From Halalkalibacter nanhaiisediminis (GTDB lineage: Bacteria; Bacillota; Bacilli; Bacillales; Bacillaceae_D), in the NCBI RefSeq assembly GCF_007830185.1, contig NZ_VLKZ01000003.1, forward strand, positions 186,001-250,000: a stretch of DNA of 64,000 nucleotides, written 5' to 3'. Shown here one piece after another: positions 43,725 to 52,107 of this stretch (the first letter of the stretch is position 1; each line of letters opens with the position of its first letter). The notes under the pieces were generated by a model that saw only the letters and a program-made list of their open reading frames with translations, was not told the origin of the DNA and did not search any database. The translations under genes and the position numbers were made by a program.

Positions 43725-44735
43725 TTAAAAAATTTGTAGCCATTGAGCAAATTGATAGTATAGAGGGATTCCGAAAATTAAATTAAATGGAAACGTGATC
43801 CCAAGTGCTAGACCTAAATAGATCGATGGGTTTGCTTCTGGTATAGAAGTCCGTAATGCGGCTGGAGCTGCAATGTAGGAAGCACTACCAGCAAGAACAC
43901 CCATTAATGTAACTCCTCCAAGAGAAAGCCCAATTGCATGTCCAGTAAGAACACCGATTGCACCAGCAACAATTGGCATAAATATACCAAATAAAAGTAA
44001 TTTTACCCCGTGTTGACGTACTTCTGGCAGACGCTGACCAGCCGTTAGCCCCATGCTTAGTAAGAAAAGAATGAGAATGCTACTATATAAATCAATAAAT
44101 AACGGCTGTATCACAGGTATGGCTCTTTCACCAACGACGAGTCCGATTAAGAGAGAGCCAAGAAGAAGCAAGATGCTTTTCCCGAAGAAAGTTTCTTTTA
44201 AGACCTCTTTATCAATTAAAGAAGTTGCTGGTGATGTAAAAGCAACCTTTTGTGAAGGGTAAAGCTCTTTATTTTTATTTTCCAAAATCTTCAAGAGGAG
44301 GATTGACATAATAATGGCTGGACTTTCCATCAAAACAACCATTGCATTCATAAAGCCTTCATAGGTAAGGTTAACATGATCTAAAAAGGAAATTGCTGCC
44401 CCGAATGTGACGATACTGACAGAGCCATATGTTGCCGCTAAAGCAAGTGCGTTTTTCGTATCGAGTTTAATCATTTTAAGCATAAGAAGGGTAATAATAG
44501 GTAGAATCGATCCTAATAGCAAAGTTGCAAGGACGGGAATGGCGACTTCAGAAAGAGTATAATTCGAGAGCTCAATTCCTCCTTTCAGTCCAATGGCAAT
44601 TAACAGGAAAATACTCAATGCTTCATTAAGTCCAGTTGGAAATTTTAAATCTGATTTAAAAAGAGCGGCAATAAGACCAAGGACGAAAAATAAGACGACA
44701 GGTGATAATAAATTTTGCATAATAATTTCGTACAT
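43725..44735 (-). CDS. SbtA-type sodium-dependent bicarbonate permease
   Basis: 336-residue protein with about ten TM segments in two inverted halves. FFVLGLIAALFKSDLKFP and LSIFLLIAIGLKGG open it, and GVLAGSASYIAAPAALR is the conserved substrate-site segment of SbtA (DUF897). SbtA imports bicarbonate with sodium in cyanobacteria; homologues occur in many heterotrophs. The RBS AAAAGGAGG precedes the ATG. It follows a DUF2294 gene and a hairpin on the same strand. The substrate is inferred from family. Confidence 0.85.
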   Translation of the reverse strand: MYEIIMQNLLSPVVLFFVLGLIAALFKSDLKFPTGLNEALSIFLLIAIGLKGGIELSNYTLSEVAIPVLATLLLGSILPIITLLMLKMIKLDTKNALALAATYGSVSIVTFGAAISFLDHVNLTYEGFMNAMVVLMESPAIIMSILLLKILENKNKELYPSQKVAFTSPATSLIDKEVLKETFFGKSILLLLGSLLIGLVVGERAIPVIQPLFIDLYSSILILFLLSMGLTAGQRLPEVRQHGVKLLLFGIFMPIVAGAIGVLTGHAIGLSLGGVTLMGVLAGSASYIAAPAALRTSIPEANPSIYLGLALGITFPFNLIFGIPLYYQFAQWLQIF

Positions 44736-44766
44736 TGAATATTCCTCCTTTTGATGTTTAAAGGCA

Positions 44767-44833
44767 TAAAAAAACCGACAATATTAGAATGACTTCATCA
44801 ATAAAGAAGTGTATTCTATCCATTGTCGGTTTT
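44767..44833 (-). terminator. long hairpin between the DUF2294 and SbtA-like genes
   Basis: On the minus strand AAAACCGACAAT and ATTGTCGGTTTT enclose inner AGAAT/ATTCT and ACTTC/GAAGT helices and are followed by a T run. It should terminate or reduce transcription before the permease gene. Confidence 0.8.
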
Positions 44834-44884
44834 CCTTTAACGAGCCCAAAGTAACAAGCTTTTTAAAGAACTCCCTAAATAATA

Positions 44885-45250
44885 TTAATGAAATCTTTTT
44901 TCAAGGTCATCGGACAGTTTAAAGATGATGATCCGTTCACCTGATTTTGTGCTAATATCTGTGTGAAAGCTGATCACCTCCAGTCCAGTTAGTTGATGGA
45001 TCAAGTCATCAAGCGTCTCTCGTCCAGATTCGACGAGTTCAGAACGGATTTTCTTGATTAATATACGACCATCCTCTTTCTGGGCTAATGTATGTTCAGC
45101 AGGGGTCAACACACCTTTTAACGTAATAATAATCATGTCACGTAAGATATCGGCTTTAACGGATACAGAGCCTCTTCCTAAGAAGTCCTTTTCCCACTGT
45201 GTTAATGATTTTGCGATTGTAGCTTCGAATGCACCTTTCGTTTGGGCCAT
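44885..45250 (-). CDS. DUF2294 protein
   Basis: 121 residues from ATG 45250 behind GGAGGTAA; a longer reading to 45367 would run back into the leader terminator and has no RBS. The sequence (KGAFEATIAKSLTQWEKDFLGRG, RDMIIITLKGVLTPAE) fits the DUF2294 family of small soluble proteins. The function is unknown. It is the first gene after a riboswitch-like leader and lies just upstream of the SbtA-like permease, so a regulatory or accessory role in bicarbonate transport is plausible. Confidence 0.8.
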   Translation of the reverse strand: MAQTKGAFEATIAKSLTQWEKDFLGRGSVSVKADILRDMIIITLKGVLTPAEHTLAQKEDGRILIKKIRSELVESGRETLDDLIHQLTGLEVISFHTDISTKSGERIIIFKLSDDLEKRFH

Positions 45251-45306
45251 ATTATTTACCTCCAAGTCAAAGCCTTTACCTTTAAATAATGTGAATGCCC
45301 GTATAT

Positions 45307-45361
45307 AAACAAAAAACCGACATACTTCCCCAGCATTGAATGCGAAGAAATACGCCGATTT
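45307..45361 (-). terminator. leader terminator upstream of DUF2294
   Basis: On the minus strand a 22-base arm (plus 45340-45361) pairs with plus 45314-45336 through Watson-Crick and G-U pairs only, apart from one bulge, and is followed by UUUUUUGUUU. It precedes the gene by 57 bases, as in attenuated leaders. Confidence 0.82.
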
Positions 45362-45377
45362 ATCCAAAACGTTAAAG

Positions 45378-45478
45378 AGTAGAGGGTACTAACTTTTTCA
45401 TCCTACCGATTAATATCAGTAGGGATGCTAAAGCGAGCGTTTCTCTTATCTTTCGCGTTTGATCTCTCAGGCTCTACT
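45378..45478 (-). ncRNA. structured leader, riboswitch-like element of unrecognised class
   Basis: On the minus strand a seven-base helix AGUAGAG/CUCUACU (plus 45472-45478 with 45378-45384) encloses about 87 bases with an inner hairpin (plus 45399-45427, CATCCTAC with GTAGGGATG). It is directly followed by a terminator and then the DUF2294 gene, the usual order aptamer-terminator-gene. It does not match the purine, glycine, SAM, lysine, TPP, M-box or c-di-AMP consensus as I know them. Confidence 0.55.
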
Positions 45479-45540
45479 TTATATTAGATTTATCATACAG
45501 GCAAAATCGATATGAGTCAATTGTTAATTTATTAATTCAG

Positions 45541-46701
45541 TTAATTCACGTCTTCAATTTGCAAAAATGCTTCACTTGCAAGTTTTAAAAGAGTCATATC
45601 GTCCATTGGTGGATTATGAAGACCAGCACGGACGTCACGGTAGTAACGTTGAAGTGGGTGTTCTTTAAAGAGACTTTGGGCGCCAACGACGCGCATGGCA
45701 CGGTCAACAATCTCAACTGCTGCATTAACGACATGATATTTAGCAGCACCAAGCTCTCCCTGCATCTCTAGTCTTTCTTCATCAGTAGCACGATCCCACT
45801 TAGCTGCGACACCGTAAAGGAAATAACGTGCTTGCATCAAAGCAGCTTCATTTTCCCCTATTTTTGTTTGGATAGTTGGCAAATCTTTTATCGGTCCAGG
45901 TAAGCTATTTGGCGAATAGGTTGATGCATAAGAAAGCGCAAATGATTGTGCAGCTTGAGCAATTCCTAAGTAACAAGCAGGAATGTGCAACAGCCAGCCA
46001 GCTGGGCTTTTTTGACCTGGTACGACGATATCAACGAGATGGTCAGCACAAATAACAACGTCATCTAGATAAAGGTCGTGGCTTGCTGTGCCCCTCATTG
46101 CAATTGTATTCCATGTTTCTTCTATACGAACTCCTTTATCACTTTTGTGAAGGAGAAATTGTCCAACCCGATCATCAGGCATCGTAGCAGTGATAAGAAT
46201 ATAATCAAGGGCAGGTGCCATTGACGTAAAGGACTTTCGCCCAGACAGTAACCAACCATCATCGACCTTTTTAGCTGTAGTCGTCGGTTTGCCGCCACGA
46301 GTTGGGCTACCAGTCTCTGGTTCTGTTGCTGCAGCATTAAGAATCGCACCATTTTGGACGATATCTTGGTATAGATGTTCAAGCACAGGCGTTGGCCACG
46401 TTTTTTTATCATTTAGTTGTGAGATAATGCCGATATGCCAGCCGATTGAAAGAGCAGTTGAACCATCAGCCTGAGCGATCATTTCTTGCAAGGGAAGCCA
46501 TTCTGATAAGTTCAAACCTTGCCCACCATATTTTTTAGGAACGGTGAGCGAAGGGTATCCTACTGATTTTAAATCAGCTAGGTTTTGAAAAGGAAATGAC
46601 CCTTCCTCATCATGAATGGCAGCACGATCAGAAAATGGTTTTATGACTTTACTTATGATTTTTTTATGTTCACTTGGTGTGTTGACTTGGTATAAATTCA
46701 C
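45541..46701 (-). CDS. acyl-CoA dehydrogenase-family flavoprotein (YdbM-like)
   Basis: 386 residues from GTG 46701, which fits the TTGGAGG RBS; the longer start at 46716 would overlap it. It has the three-domain ACAD layout: helical N-terminus with VPKKYGGQGLNLSEW, FAD/substrate region AATEPETGSPTRGG and SGRKSFTSMAPALDYI, and C-terminal helices with VDRAMRVVGAQSLFKEHPLQRYYRDVR. It resembles B. subtilis YdbM and SfnB/DszC-type flavin enzymes. It may be a CoA-ester dehydrogenase or a flavin monooxygenase. It stands alone. Confidence 0.8.
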   Translation of the reverse strand: MNLYQVNTPSEHKKIISKVIKPFSDRAAIHDEEGSFPFQNLADLKSVGYPSLTVPKKYGGQGLNLSEWLPLQEMIAQADGSTALSIGWHIGIISQLNDKKTWPTPVLEHLYQDIVQNGAILNAAATEPETGSPTRGGKPTTTAKKVDDGWLLSGRKSFTSMAPALDYILITATMPDDRVGQFLLHKSDKGVRIEETWNTIAMRGTASHDLYLDDVVICADHLVDIVVPGQKSPAGWLLHIPACYLGIAQAAQSFALSYASTYSPNSLPGPIKDLPTIQTKIGENEAALMQARYFLYGVAAKWDRATDEERLEMQGELGAAKYHVVNAAVEIVDRAMRVVGAQSLFKEHPLQRYYRDVRAGLHNPPMDDMTLLKLASEAFLQIEDVN

Positions 46702-46975
46702 GGATCGATCCTCCAAATGGTTTATTTGTCAGTACGATAAGCTTATCACATCCTTATGAAGACTTAAAAAATAAGGCTCTAAAAGTGAATATTAATAATT
46801 TGTCATTTTATGGGGAAAGTAATAATGACAACCTTTGTCTTATTATTTTAAATCAAACAATGTATGCAATTGTACTAATGGACCTGTAATTTACTAATTT
46901 TATACCATAAATAAGTGTAATAATGAGTGTTCCTCTTCTTATTATTTGAGAAATAAAGTGTAGACCTAAGTTATG

Positions 46976-46981
46976 CTATAA
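46976..46981 (+). promoter_or_regulatory. extended -10 promoter before the 248-residue gene
   Basis: TGCTATAAT (hexamer 46976-46981) matches an extended -10 about 105 bp before ATG 47086. Nothing else is evident in the 46702-47085 gap. Confidence 0.45.
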
Positions 46982-47085
46982 TCATTCGTGTGCCAAAATA
47001 TTTTACATAAGGGACGTCAATAGTTAACCAAGAAGCTTCAAGGAAGAGATGCTGTAGTCTGTACACATGGAGGATTGTTATTACA

Positions 47086-47832
47086 ATGAAAAAGGAAGTT
47101 CTAACAAAGAAAACACTACTCTCTTGGCTCATTTTACACCGGGTATCTGTTGGGAATACGACTCAGGATATTTCGATTAAAATCCCAAAATATATTTCAC
47201 TATATACTTGTTCTTCCACAACGAGAGCAAAGCTTAGTACACTCTATAAGTCACTTACATATAAAGAATATTTAATGCCTTCCTATCATCATGCGCAAAA
47301 ACCTTTCACGATCACGTTGAATGGAAAAGAATATTTAAAAATGCAATGTGAAGAATGGCTGAAAACGGTACAAGCTCACTTGCTATGTATAAATAAAGGA
47401 ATTGAGGCTTGTCATTTTACAACGTATGATCGTTTAAAATCATCGTTAACTGAACTTGATTATCCATTTGTTGGACAATACCTTGAGTATAAGAATGTGG
47501 TACCATTTTTTATTCTACAAGAGTTAAACAATAGTGATGAATTAATGAAAACTGTACCAAATATTCGCAGTCAGCTTTTAAAGCATTATGGCTGGGTTTG
47601 CTCAATGCCTACGTTAACAAGGATTGTGGGAGAGCTTGTCGCAAAAGGACTTATCTTGGTTAGTAATGAGCAAAATGAATTATCTAAAAAATTTCAACTA
47701 AACAAAGGGCAGGAGGCATTATTCAGTAGCTACCAAGATTTAGCGTTACATGAACTAGAAATTGGTAAAAAAAAGCTTGAAGAAATGTTCTCTTATTTTA
47801 CACGGTACCAAAAAAGAGAAGAGGATTTTTAA
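47086..47832 (+). CDS. hypothetical protein, possible winged-helix regulator
   Basis: 248 residues with CATGGAGGA upstream. The protein is basic with no signal peptide. Residues about 130-215 (FFILQELNNSDEL, then a helical TLTRIVGELVAKGLILVSN segment) read like a winged-helix DNA-binding motif, and the C terminus is helical (LEIGKKKLEEMFSYFTRY). I do not recognise the family. It is monocistronic with its own terminator, so a regulator is a guess. Confidence 0.55.
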   Translation: MKKEVLTKKTLLSWLILHRVSVGNTTQDISIKIPKYISLYTCSSTTRAKLSTLYKSLTYKEYLMPSYHHAQKPFTITLNGKEYLKMQCEEWLKTVQAHLLCINKGIEACHFTTYDRLKSSLTELDYPFVGQYLEYKNVVPFFILQELNNSDELMKTVPNIRSQLLKHYGWVCSMPTLTRIVGELVAKGLILVSNEQNELSKKFQLNKGQEALFSSYQDLALHELEIGKKKLEEMFSYFTRYQKREEDF

Positions 47833-47844
47833 AATGGTTTTTGT

Positions 47845-47881
47845 AGAAAATGACGTGTCATGTTCACACGTCATTTTTTTG
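47845..47881 (+). terminator. terminator after the 248-residue gene
   Basis: AAATGACGTGT and ACACGTCATTT with a seven-base loop and a T run. Confidence 0.88.
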
Positions 47882-48003
47882 AACTCTATTTTTGTTTTCA
47901 TTCATTTATGACAAAAATGCATCTATCACTGAAAAATTTAGTCCTTGGATATAATAGTTATTGTTATGAAAGGAAGAAATCAATTCATTTTGAAGGAGTA
48001 ATA

Positions 48004-48678
48004 ATGAAATCATATGTTAAAGAGCTAATGAACGTATTTACTAACCACTCAAACAGTGAAAATGCAAACTGGATGAAGAAGTATATGCGTGATCAATTTG
48101 AATTTTTGGGGATTAAAACACCTGAACGTCGTGCTTTATTGAAGACATTCATCAATGAATGTGGGTTACCAGAAAAGAATGAATTTGAAGAAGTCATTAA
48201 AACATTATGGGTTCAGCCAGAGCGAGAATATCAATCGATTGCTCTTGATCTATTAGATAAATTGAAAAAACAGTTACAAGCAGAAAGCATTCCTTTTATA
48301 GAAGAGTTAGTTGCTTCAAAATCGTGGTGGGATACAATTGACGTATTAGCTCCTAAAATACTTGGACATATTTTACAGTTAAATCCGAGTCTTGTTCCTT
48401 CTTATACAGAAAAATGGATTGCTTCAGATAATATTTGGTTTCAACGCACGGCAATATTGTTTCAACTAAAATATAAAGAAAAGACAAATGAGCAACTGCT
48501 GTTTGACTTGATTTTACGGCGCTCAGATTCAACGGAGTTCTTTGTTCAAAAGGCAATAGGCTGGGCATTACGAGAGTATTCGAAAACAAATCCTGAATCT
48601 GTGAGGAATTTCATTATGAATAACGAGTTAAAGCCTCTCAGTAAAAGAGAAGGGTTAAAACAGTTGCAAAAAAGCTGA
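48004..48678 (+). CDS. DNA alkylation repair glycosylase (AlkD family)
   Basis: 224 residues from ATG 48004, with GAAGGAG upstream; the longer ORF start overlaps the previous terminator. It is built of HEAT-like helical repeats. The catalytic residues known from Bacillus cereus AlkD fall at identical numbers here: Trp109 and Asp113 in SWWDTID and Trp187 in GWALREY. AlkD excises bulky N3/N7-alkyl purines. The last 63 codons and downstream sequence are duplicated at 50929-51118. Confidence 0.92.
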   Translation: MKSYVKELMNVFTNHSNSENANWMKKYMRDQFEFLGIKTPERRALLKTFINECGLPEKNEFEEVIKTLWVQPEREYQSIALDLLDKLKKQLQAESIPFIEELVASKSWWDTIDVLAPKILGHILQLNPSLVPSYTEKWIASDNIWFQRTAILFQLKYKEKTNEQLLFDLILRRSDSTEFFVQKAIGWALREYSKTNPESVRNFIMNNELKPLSKREGLKQLQKS

Positions 48679-48727
48679 TTTTTTAAAAAGGTGCTAGGTG
48701 ATAATAGGTCATTCTATTATCATTTTT
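48538..48727 (+). repeat. 190-bp direct repeat, copy 1 (alkD 3' end)
   Basis: Identical to 50929-51118 except two substitutions (G48552/A50943, C48581/T50972), no indels, constant offset 2391 bp. It covers the last part of the AlkD gene, its stop and the following ATAATAG...CTATTAT hairpin. Confidence 0.93.
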
Positions 48728-48763
48728 ATAGAGACTCGGAAATTCAGTAACTGATTTTGGGTC

Positions 48764-49345
48764 TTATGGGGATGAAAGCTGGTTTCCTGAGGATAAATCG
48801 GAATTTTCAAAGCCATTTTCAAAAAAAGGAACGTCGTCTAAGTTAATGTCCATTTCATAGATCGGATAAGGATACAGAGCTGAGTCTAGGATGACTTCGC
48901 CAAACTTCCAATCAGGATACCAATATTTGAGTGTATGGAAAGTACTCAGAAACAAGTCGGAGTCATGTTTACTCGCTCGATGGAGTCTTGGATAGATAGG
49001 TAAATCATAAGGACTATCTGAAGCAGCTACCATGAAAAGGCTTCTACTATAATAATATTTTTCGCGAGAACTATCCCACCTGTAATCGGCATCAGAGTTT
49101 GAAAACTGTCATTGTCATTGGCATTTCTAATTGCCCTGTTTACCACAATTACAAAGAAATTTACCATAAGGTCGACCTCCTGTTATCACAGGAGATCCAT
49201 TAGCCATAATGCTTAGTGAAATTGTGTTCCCTAATAACCCTTTCAATACGGATGGATGGACCAATAAGGACGGAAAAAGAATTTGGAGTTGGTTATGGGC
49301 CTTAGGCGAGTATTGAACTTTCTTGTTTTTCATGGCAAGTTTCAC
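48764..49345 (-). pseudogene. decayed DDE transposase fragment
   Basis: Two minus-strand pieces read in the order expected of a DDE-type IS transposase. The first (49345-49127) ends with NGSPVITGGRPYGKFLCNCG and a stop. The second is in another frame (about 49090-48764) and contains RWDSSREKYYYS, ASDSPYDLPIYPRLHRASKH and a WKFGEVILDSA segment. Frameshift, stop codons and missing ends show it is dead. I cannot see terminal inverted repeats. Confidence 0.65.
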
Positions 49346-49513
49346 TAGCTTCTGAACAACGTTTGGGTTTCTCGGTTCTTGTTTCTATTCTTTCTGTTTG
49401 ATAGATGTGGAGTTGAACCAAGCCATAGTCGATTGAAAAAATCATAAAACGTCCCTACTCTAGGAACGTTGTCGGAAGAAAATCCACTAAGAATTGCAAG
49501 AACAGGAGTGGTA

Positions 49514-49612
49514 ATGAAAGGATTGATTATAAGTCTTATCTGTATAGCTTGTCTGATTGTTTACAAAATTAAGGAAGCCCGAAGATGTTACAGGTTCCTT
49601 AAAGTGTTTTAA
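49514..49612 (+). CDS. candidate 32-residue membrane peptide
   Basis: ATG 49514 lies right after AGGAGTGGTA and opens 33 codons to TAA 49612. The peptide has one hydrophobic helix (GLIISLICIACLIVYKI) and a basic tail. There is no family I recognise and it lies beside decayed mobile DNA, so it may be spurious. The other sequence in 49346-49666 is unremarkable. Confidence 0.3.
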   Translation: MKGLIISLICIACLIVYKIKEARRCYRFLKVF

Positions 49613-49666
49613 TTAAAATAATCATTTGCTTCTCGTTCTGTAAGCAATTAATTTAAGATCTAAATA

Positions 49667-50692
49667 TTACTCTTCAACGATAACAACACTTCTTGTTTCA
49701 GCTTCCCATTGAACATTTGCGCCAAATGCTTCACTTAGGAAACGTAATGGTACGACTGTACGACCATCAATAATCTCTGCTGGTACATCTAAAGAAACTT
49801 GTTGTCCATTTACAAATGCTTGTTTGACACCAATGACTAATTTCACTTCGACACCGTCTTTTTCTACCACGACGGCTCTATCTTCAGCTACCCAGCTAAC
49901 ATTTGCCTGGAGTGCTTCTGAAATTGTGCGGAATGGAATTAACGTACGTCCCTCTTTAACCATAGGAGGAACATCAAATGTTGGATGCTCACCATTTACA
50001 AACGCTTTAATACCCTGATAATTATGTGTTTCTTCATAAAGAGTAGCTAGCTTTTTATATGATTCTAAATTGCTTAGATTTGCCTTCACTGCTTCACTTT
50101 GAAGGTTAAATGCACTTTGAATGTCACCAGATTTTTCATAAAGTTCAGCTAGGTTCTCAAGCATATTTTGGTAAATTTCAAGTTCTTTTTCGTATAATTC
50201 CTCAGATACTTCTTTGGCCTTTTCTAATTTTTCTTTTAATGATGCTTTCTCTTTTTCAAATTGCTCACGAAGAGTTTCTGCATAAGCTTTGTATTCTTCT
50301 TTCTTTTCACCAGATCCTTCTTCAATTTCGACCTCAGCTAGTTCTTTGAAACTAGATAATAATTCCTCTAAATCAAAATTTTGTTTTAAAAGGTTTGTAA
50401 TAACTTCATTAGCTGTTGCTCCTTGTGCTCCTTCTAACATACTATGAAGCTTTTGAATCATTTCCTCCTTATTTACAGTTTCTTGTTGCTCATCATCATC
50501 TTCTGATTCGTCTTCTGAAATAGCAGACTCAGTTCCGTTATTGCTTTCTTCATTAGAAACAGGAGCTTCTTCTGGAGCTACTGTTGTCCGGCGTTCTTGT
50601 GAGTCATTGTTAGATTGAGCAGAAACTGCTGGGCTAAGAACTAGACTTACACCGATAAGTAATGCTGACATTGAATATATAGCTTTTTTCAT
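49667..50692 (-). CDS. secreted protein with coiled coil and two copper-amine-oxidase N-type (stalk) repeats
   Basis: 341 residues with a Sec signal peptide (residues 1-25, ending AVSA). An acidic Glu/Asp/Ser region is followed by a charged helical coiled-coil or TPR-like middle (about 75-225). The C-terminal stalk domain holds two related repeats: VNGEHPTFDVPPMVKEGRTL and VNGQQVSLDVPAEIIDGRTV, each with a PFR/PLR-x-SEA motif. Such domains are common in surface proteins of Gram-positives; no enzymatic activity is implied. The RBS GGAGGAAAG precedes the ATG. Confidence 0.8.
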   Translation of the reverse strand: MKKAIYSMSALLIGVSLVLSPAVSAQSNNDSQERRTTVAPEEAPVSNEESNNGTESAISEDESEDDDEQQETVNKEEMIQKLHSMLEGAQGATANEVITNLLKQNFDLEELLSSFKELAEVEIEEGSGEKKEEYKAYAETLREQFEKEKASLKEKLEKAKEVSEELYEKELEIYQNMLENLAELYEKSGDIQSAFNLQSEAVKANLSNLESYKKLATLYEETHNYQGIKAFVNGEHPTFDVPPMVKEGRTLIPFRTISEALQANVSWVAEDRAVVVEKDGVEVKLVIGVKQAFVNGQQVSLDVPAEIIDGRTVVPLRFLSEAFGANVQWEAETRSVVIVEE

Positions 50693-50928
50693 TTTTCTTT
50701 CCTCCTATGTTTTAAAAAAGTATAAGTATGTTTCTTCTTTATCACTTGATTAATTTGTCGGCCGACACGCCTTTTACGGCAAAAGTACATTAGTAACTTT
50801 TAAGCTTCTATGCTTCATTTTTACTAGTACATTAGTTATATCGTCTGAACTTTTTAAAATGTTTAATAGTTTTTTAAATTTTTTGTCGAACTTCTTCCTC
50901 TTCAAAATAGAGGATTTTTATCTATTAT

Positions 50929-51118
50929 TTCTTTGTTCAAAAAGCAATAGGCTGGGCATTACGAGAGTATTTGAAAACAAATCCTGAATCTGTGAGGAAT
51001 TTCATTATGAATAACGAGTTAAAGCCTCTCAGTAAAAGAGAAGGGTTAAAACAGTTGCAAAAAAGCTGATTTTTTAAAAAGGTGCTAGGTGATAATAGGT
51101 CATTCTATTATCATTTTT
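50929..51118 (+). pseudogene. 190-bp direct repeat, copy 2 (truncated alkD 3' end)
   Basis: Duplicate of 48538-48727 carrying only the last 46 or so codons of the AlkD gene with no start, plus its stop and terminator-like hairpin. Two mismatches in 190 bases indicate recent duplication. Sequence upstream (50693-50928) is AT-rich with no gene. Confidence 0.9.
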
Positions 51119-51138
51119 TTTGGGAGAGAATTCGATGA

Positions 51139-51240
51139 TGTCTAGCTCGAGCGGCTAGGTGCAGTAGCTAGACAAATCGAAAAGTGGAAGCGCCTTGGTC
51201 AAACGATAAGAGTATTACAGAATCCTATCTTGACCACTAC
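51139..51240. repeat. structured repetitive-type element
   Basis: TGTCTAGCT (51139-51147) and AGCTAGACA (51166-51174) form a perfect nine-base dyad; GTGGAAGCGCC and a second GGTCAA/TTGACC stem follow. This resembles short interspersed repeats seen between genes in many Bacillus genomes. No gene is visible from here to 51470. Confidence 0.4.
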
Positions 51241-51469
51241 ATTGAGAAGAAAAACGATGCTTTTTGGCATTGGAATGAGCGAGCATTTGTTTGATTTTGA
51301 AATTATACCCGCTTAAACTGAATTTTTAACCATTCGATTTCGTTATACATCGAAAGGTTATTTCATATATAAAATACCTTAATGTATAATTGAAATTACT
51401 TTTTTTGTGTAGAAAAAGGGATTTATTTTTCTTCACAACACTCAATGATAACTTGAAGGGGGAATTAAA

Positions 51470-51997
51470 ATTAAAAGAATAATCTTTTTCTTAATATCGT
51501 TTATTATGGTGCTATGTTTAAGTTTAGTTCTATTAAAAAATTATGATACTGAGAAATTAGATAACCCCACTGATTTTTTTAATGGAGGGGATTTTGAAGG
51601 TTATGCCGTCAAAACAGAGGGAAATAGCATATTAATTACAAATAATATTAGTGGAGATAACATGGGAGTTTGGCTATCATCCACAGAACCTATAACCATT
51701 GAGCTTGGTCAGTATGTTAGGGTTTGGTATAAAAATAATCAAGCTCTTGGTTCAAGCCCAGCAAAGGCAGAACTAGATAGATTTGAAATGATAAATGAAA
51801 ATAATTATAGTAATTCAGCTTTGACTTATGATAAGGCAATACAAAAAGCTTTAAAAGAAATAGAGAACAACGACCAATTTCAGGCTCCTGTCATTAAATC
51901 GATTATTTATGATGATGTAACCAACACATGGTCAATTGAAGTAGGAAGGATGCAAAATGATTACAGCATAACAATTAATGTTGATGATCAGAATTAG
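51470..51997 (+). CDS. DUF3221-like membrane-anchored protein with an unusual start
   Basis: The frame with AAGGGGG (51456-51462) reads ATT at 51470 seven bases later, then KRIIFFLISFIMVLCLSLVL, a proper signal anchor. The first ATG is at 51506, inside the hydrophobic segment and without an RBS. So the start is probably ATT 51470, or a lost ATG. The soluble part (YVRVWYKNNQALGSSPAKAE) fits the DUF3221/YobA family of small extracytoplasmic proteins of unknown function. Confidence 0.65.
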   Translation: MKRIIFFLISFIMVLCLSLVLLKNYDTEKLDNPTDFFNGGDFEGYAVKTEGNSILITNNISGDNMGVWLSSTEPITIELGQYVRVWYKNNQALGSSPAKAELDRFEMINENNYSNSALTYDKAIQKALKEIENNDQFQAPVIKSIIYDDVTNTWSIEVGRMQNDYSITINVDDQN

Positions 51998-52024
51998 TAA
52001 TCGAAAAAAGACTGCTTAACAGTA

Positions 52025-52084
52025 ATATGCTCCCTTCAAAAAGCGCAGATTTTTTTAGTATCTGTTCACGTGAAGGGAGCATAT
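52025..52084. repeat. 14-bp perfect inverted repeat
   Basis: ATATGCTCCCTTCA (52025-52038) and TGAAGGGAGCATAT (52071-52084) can form a strong hairpin, probably ending the converging transcripts, although the T run is poor. Confidence 0.6.
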
Positions 52085-52107
52085 CTATATTACATATTTT
52101 TTTTATA

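Noticed and set aside
44885-45367. 160-residue version of the DUF2294 protein
   Set aside because: The extension would be translated from inside the leader terminator and lacks an RBS; ATG 45250 has GGAGGTAA.
45460-45478. ATCTCTCAGGC on the plus strand resembling the end of a glycine aptamer
   Set aside because: The conserved glycine core is absent, and no plus-strand gene lies downstream; the minus-strand reading with terminator and gene is coherent.
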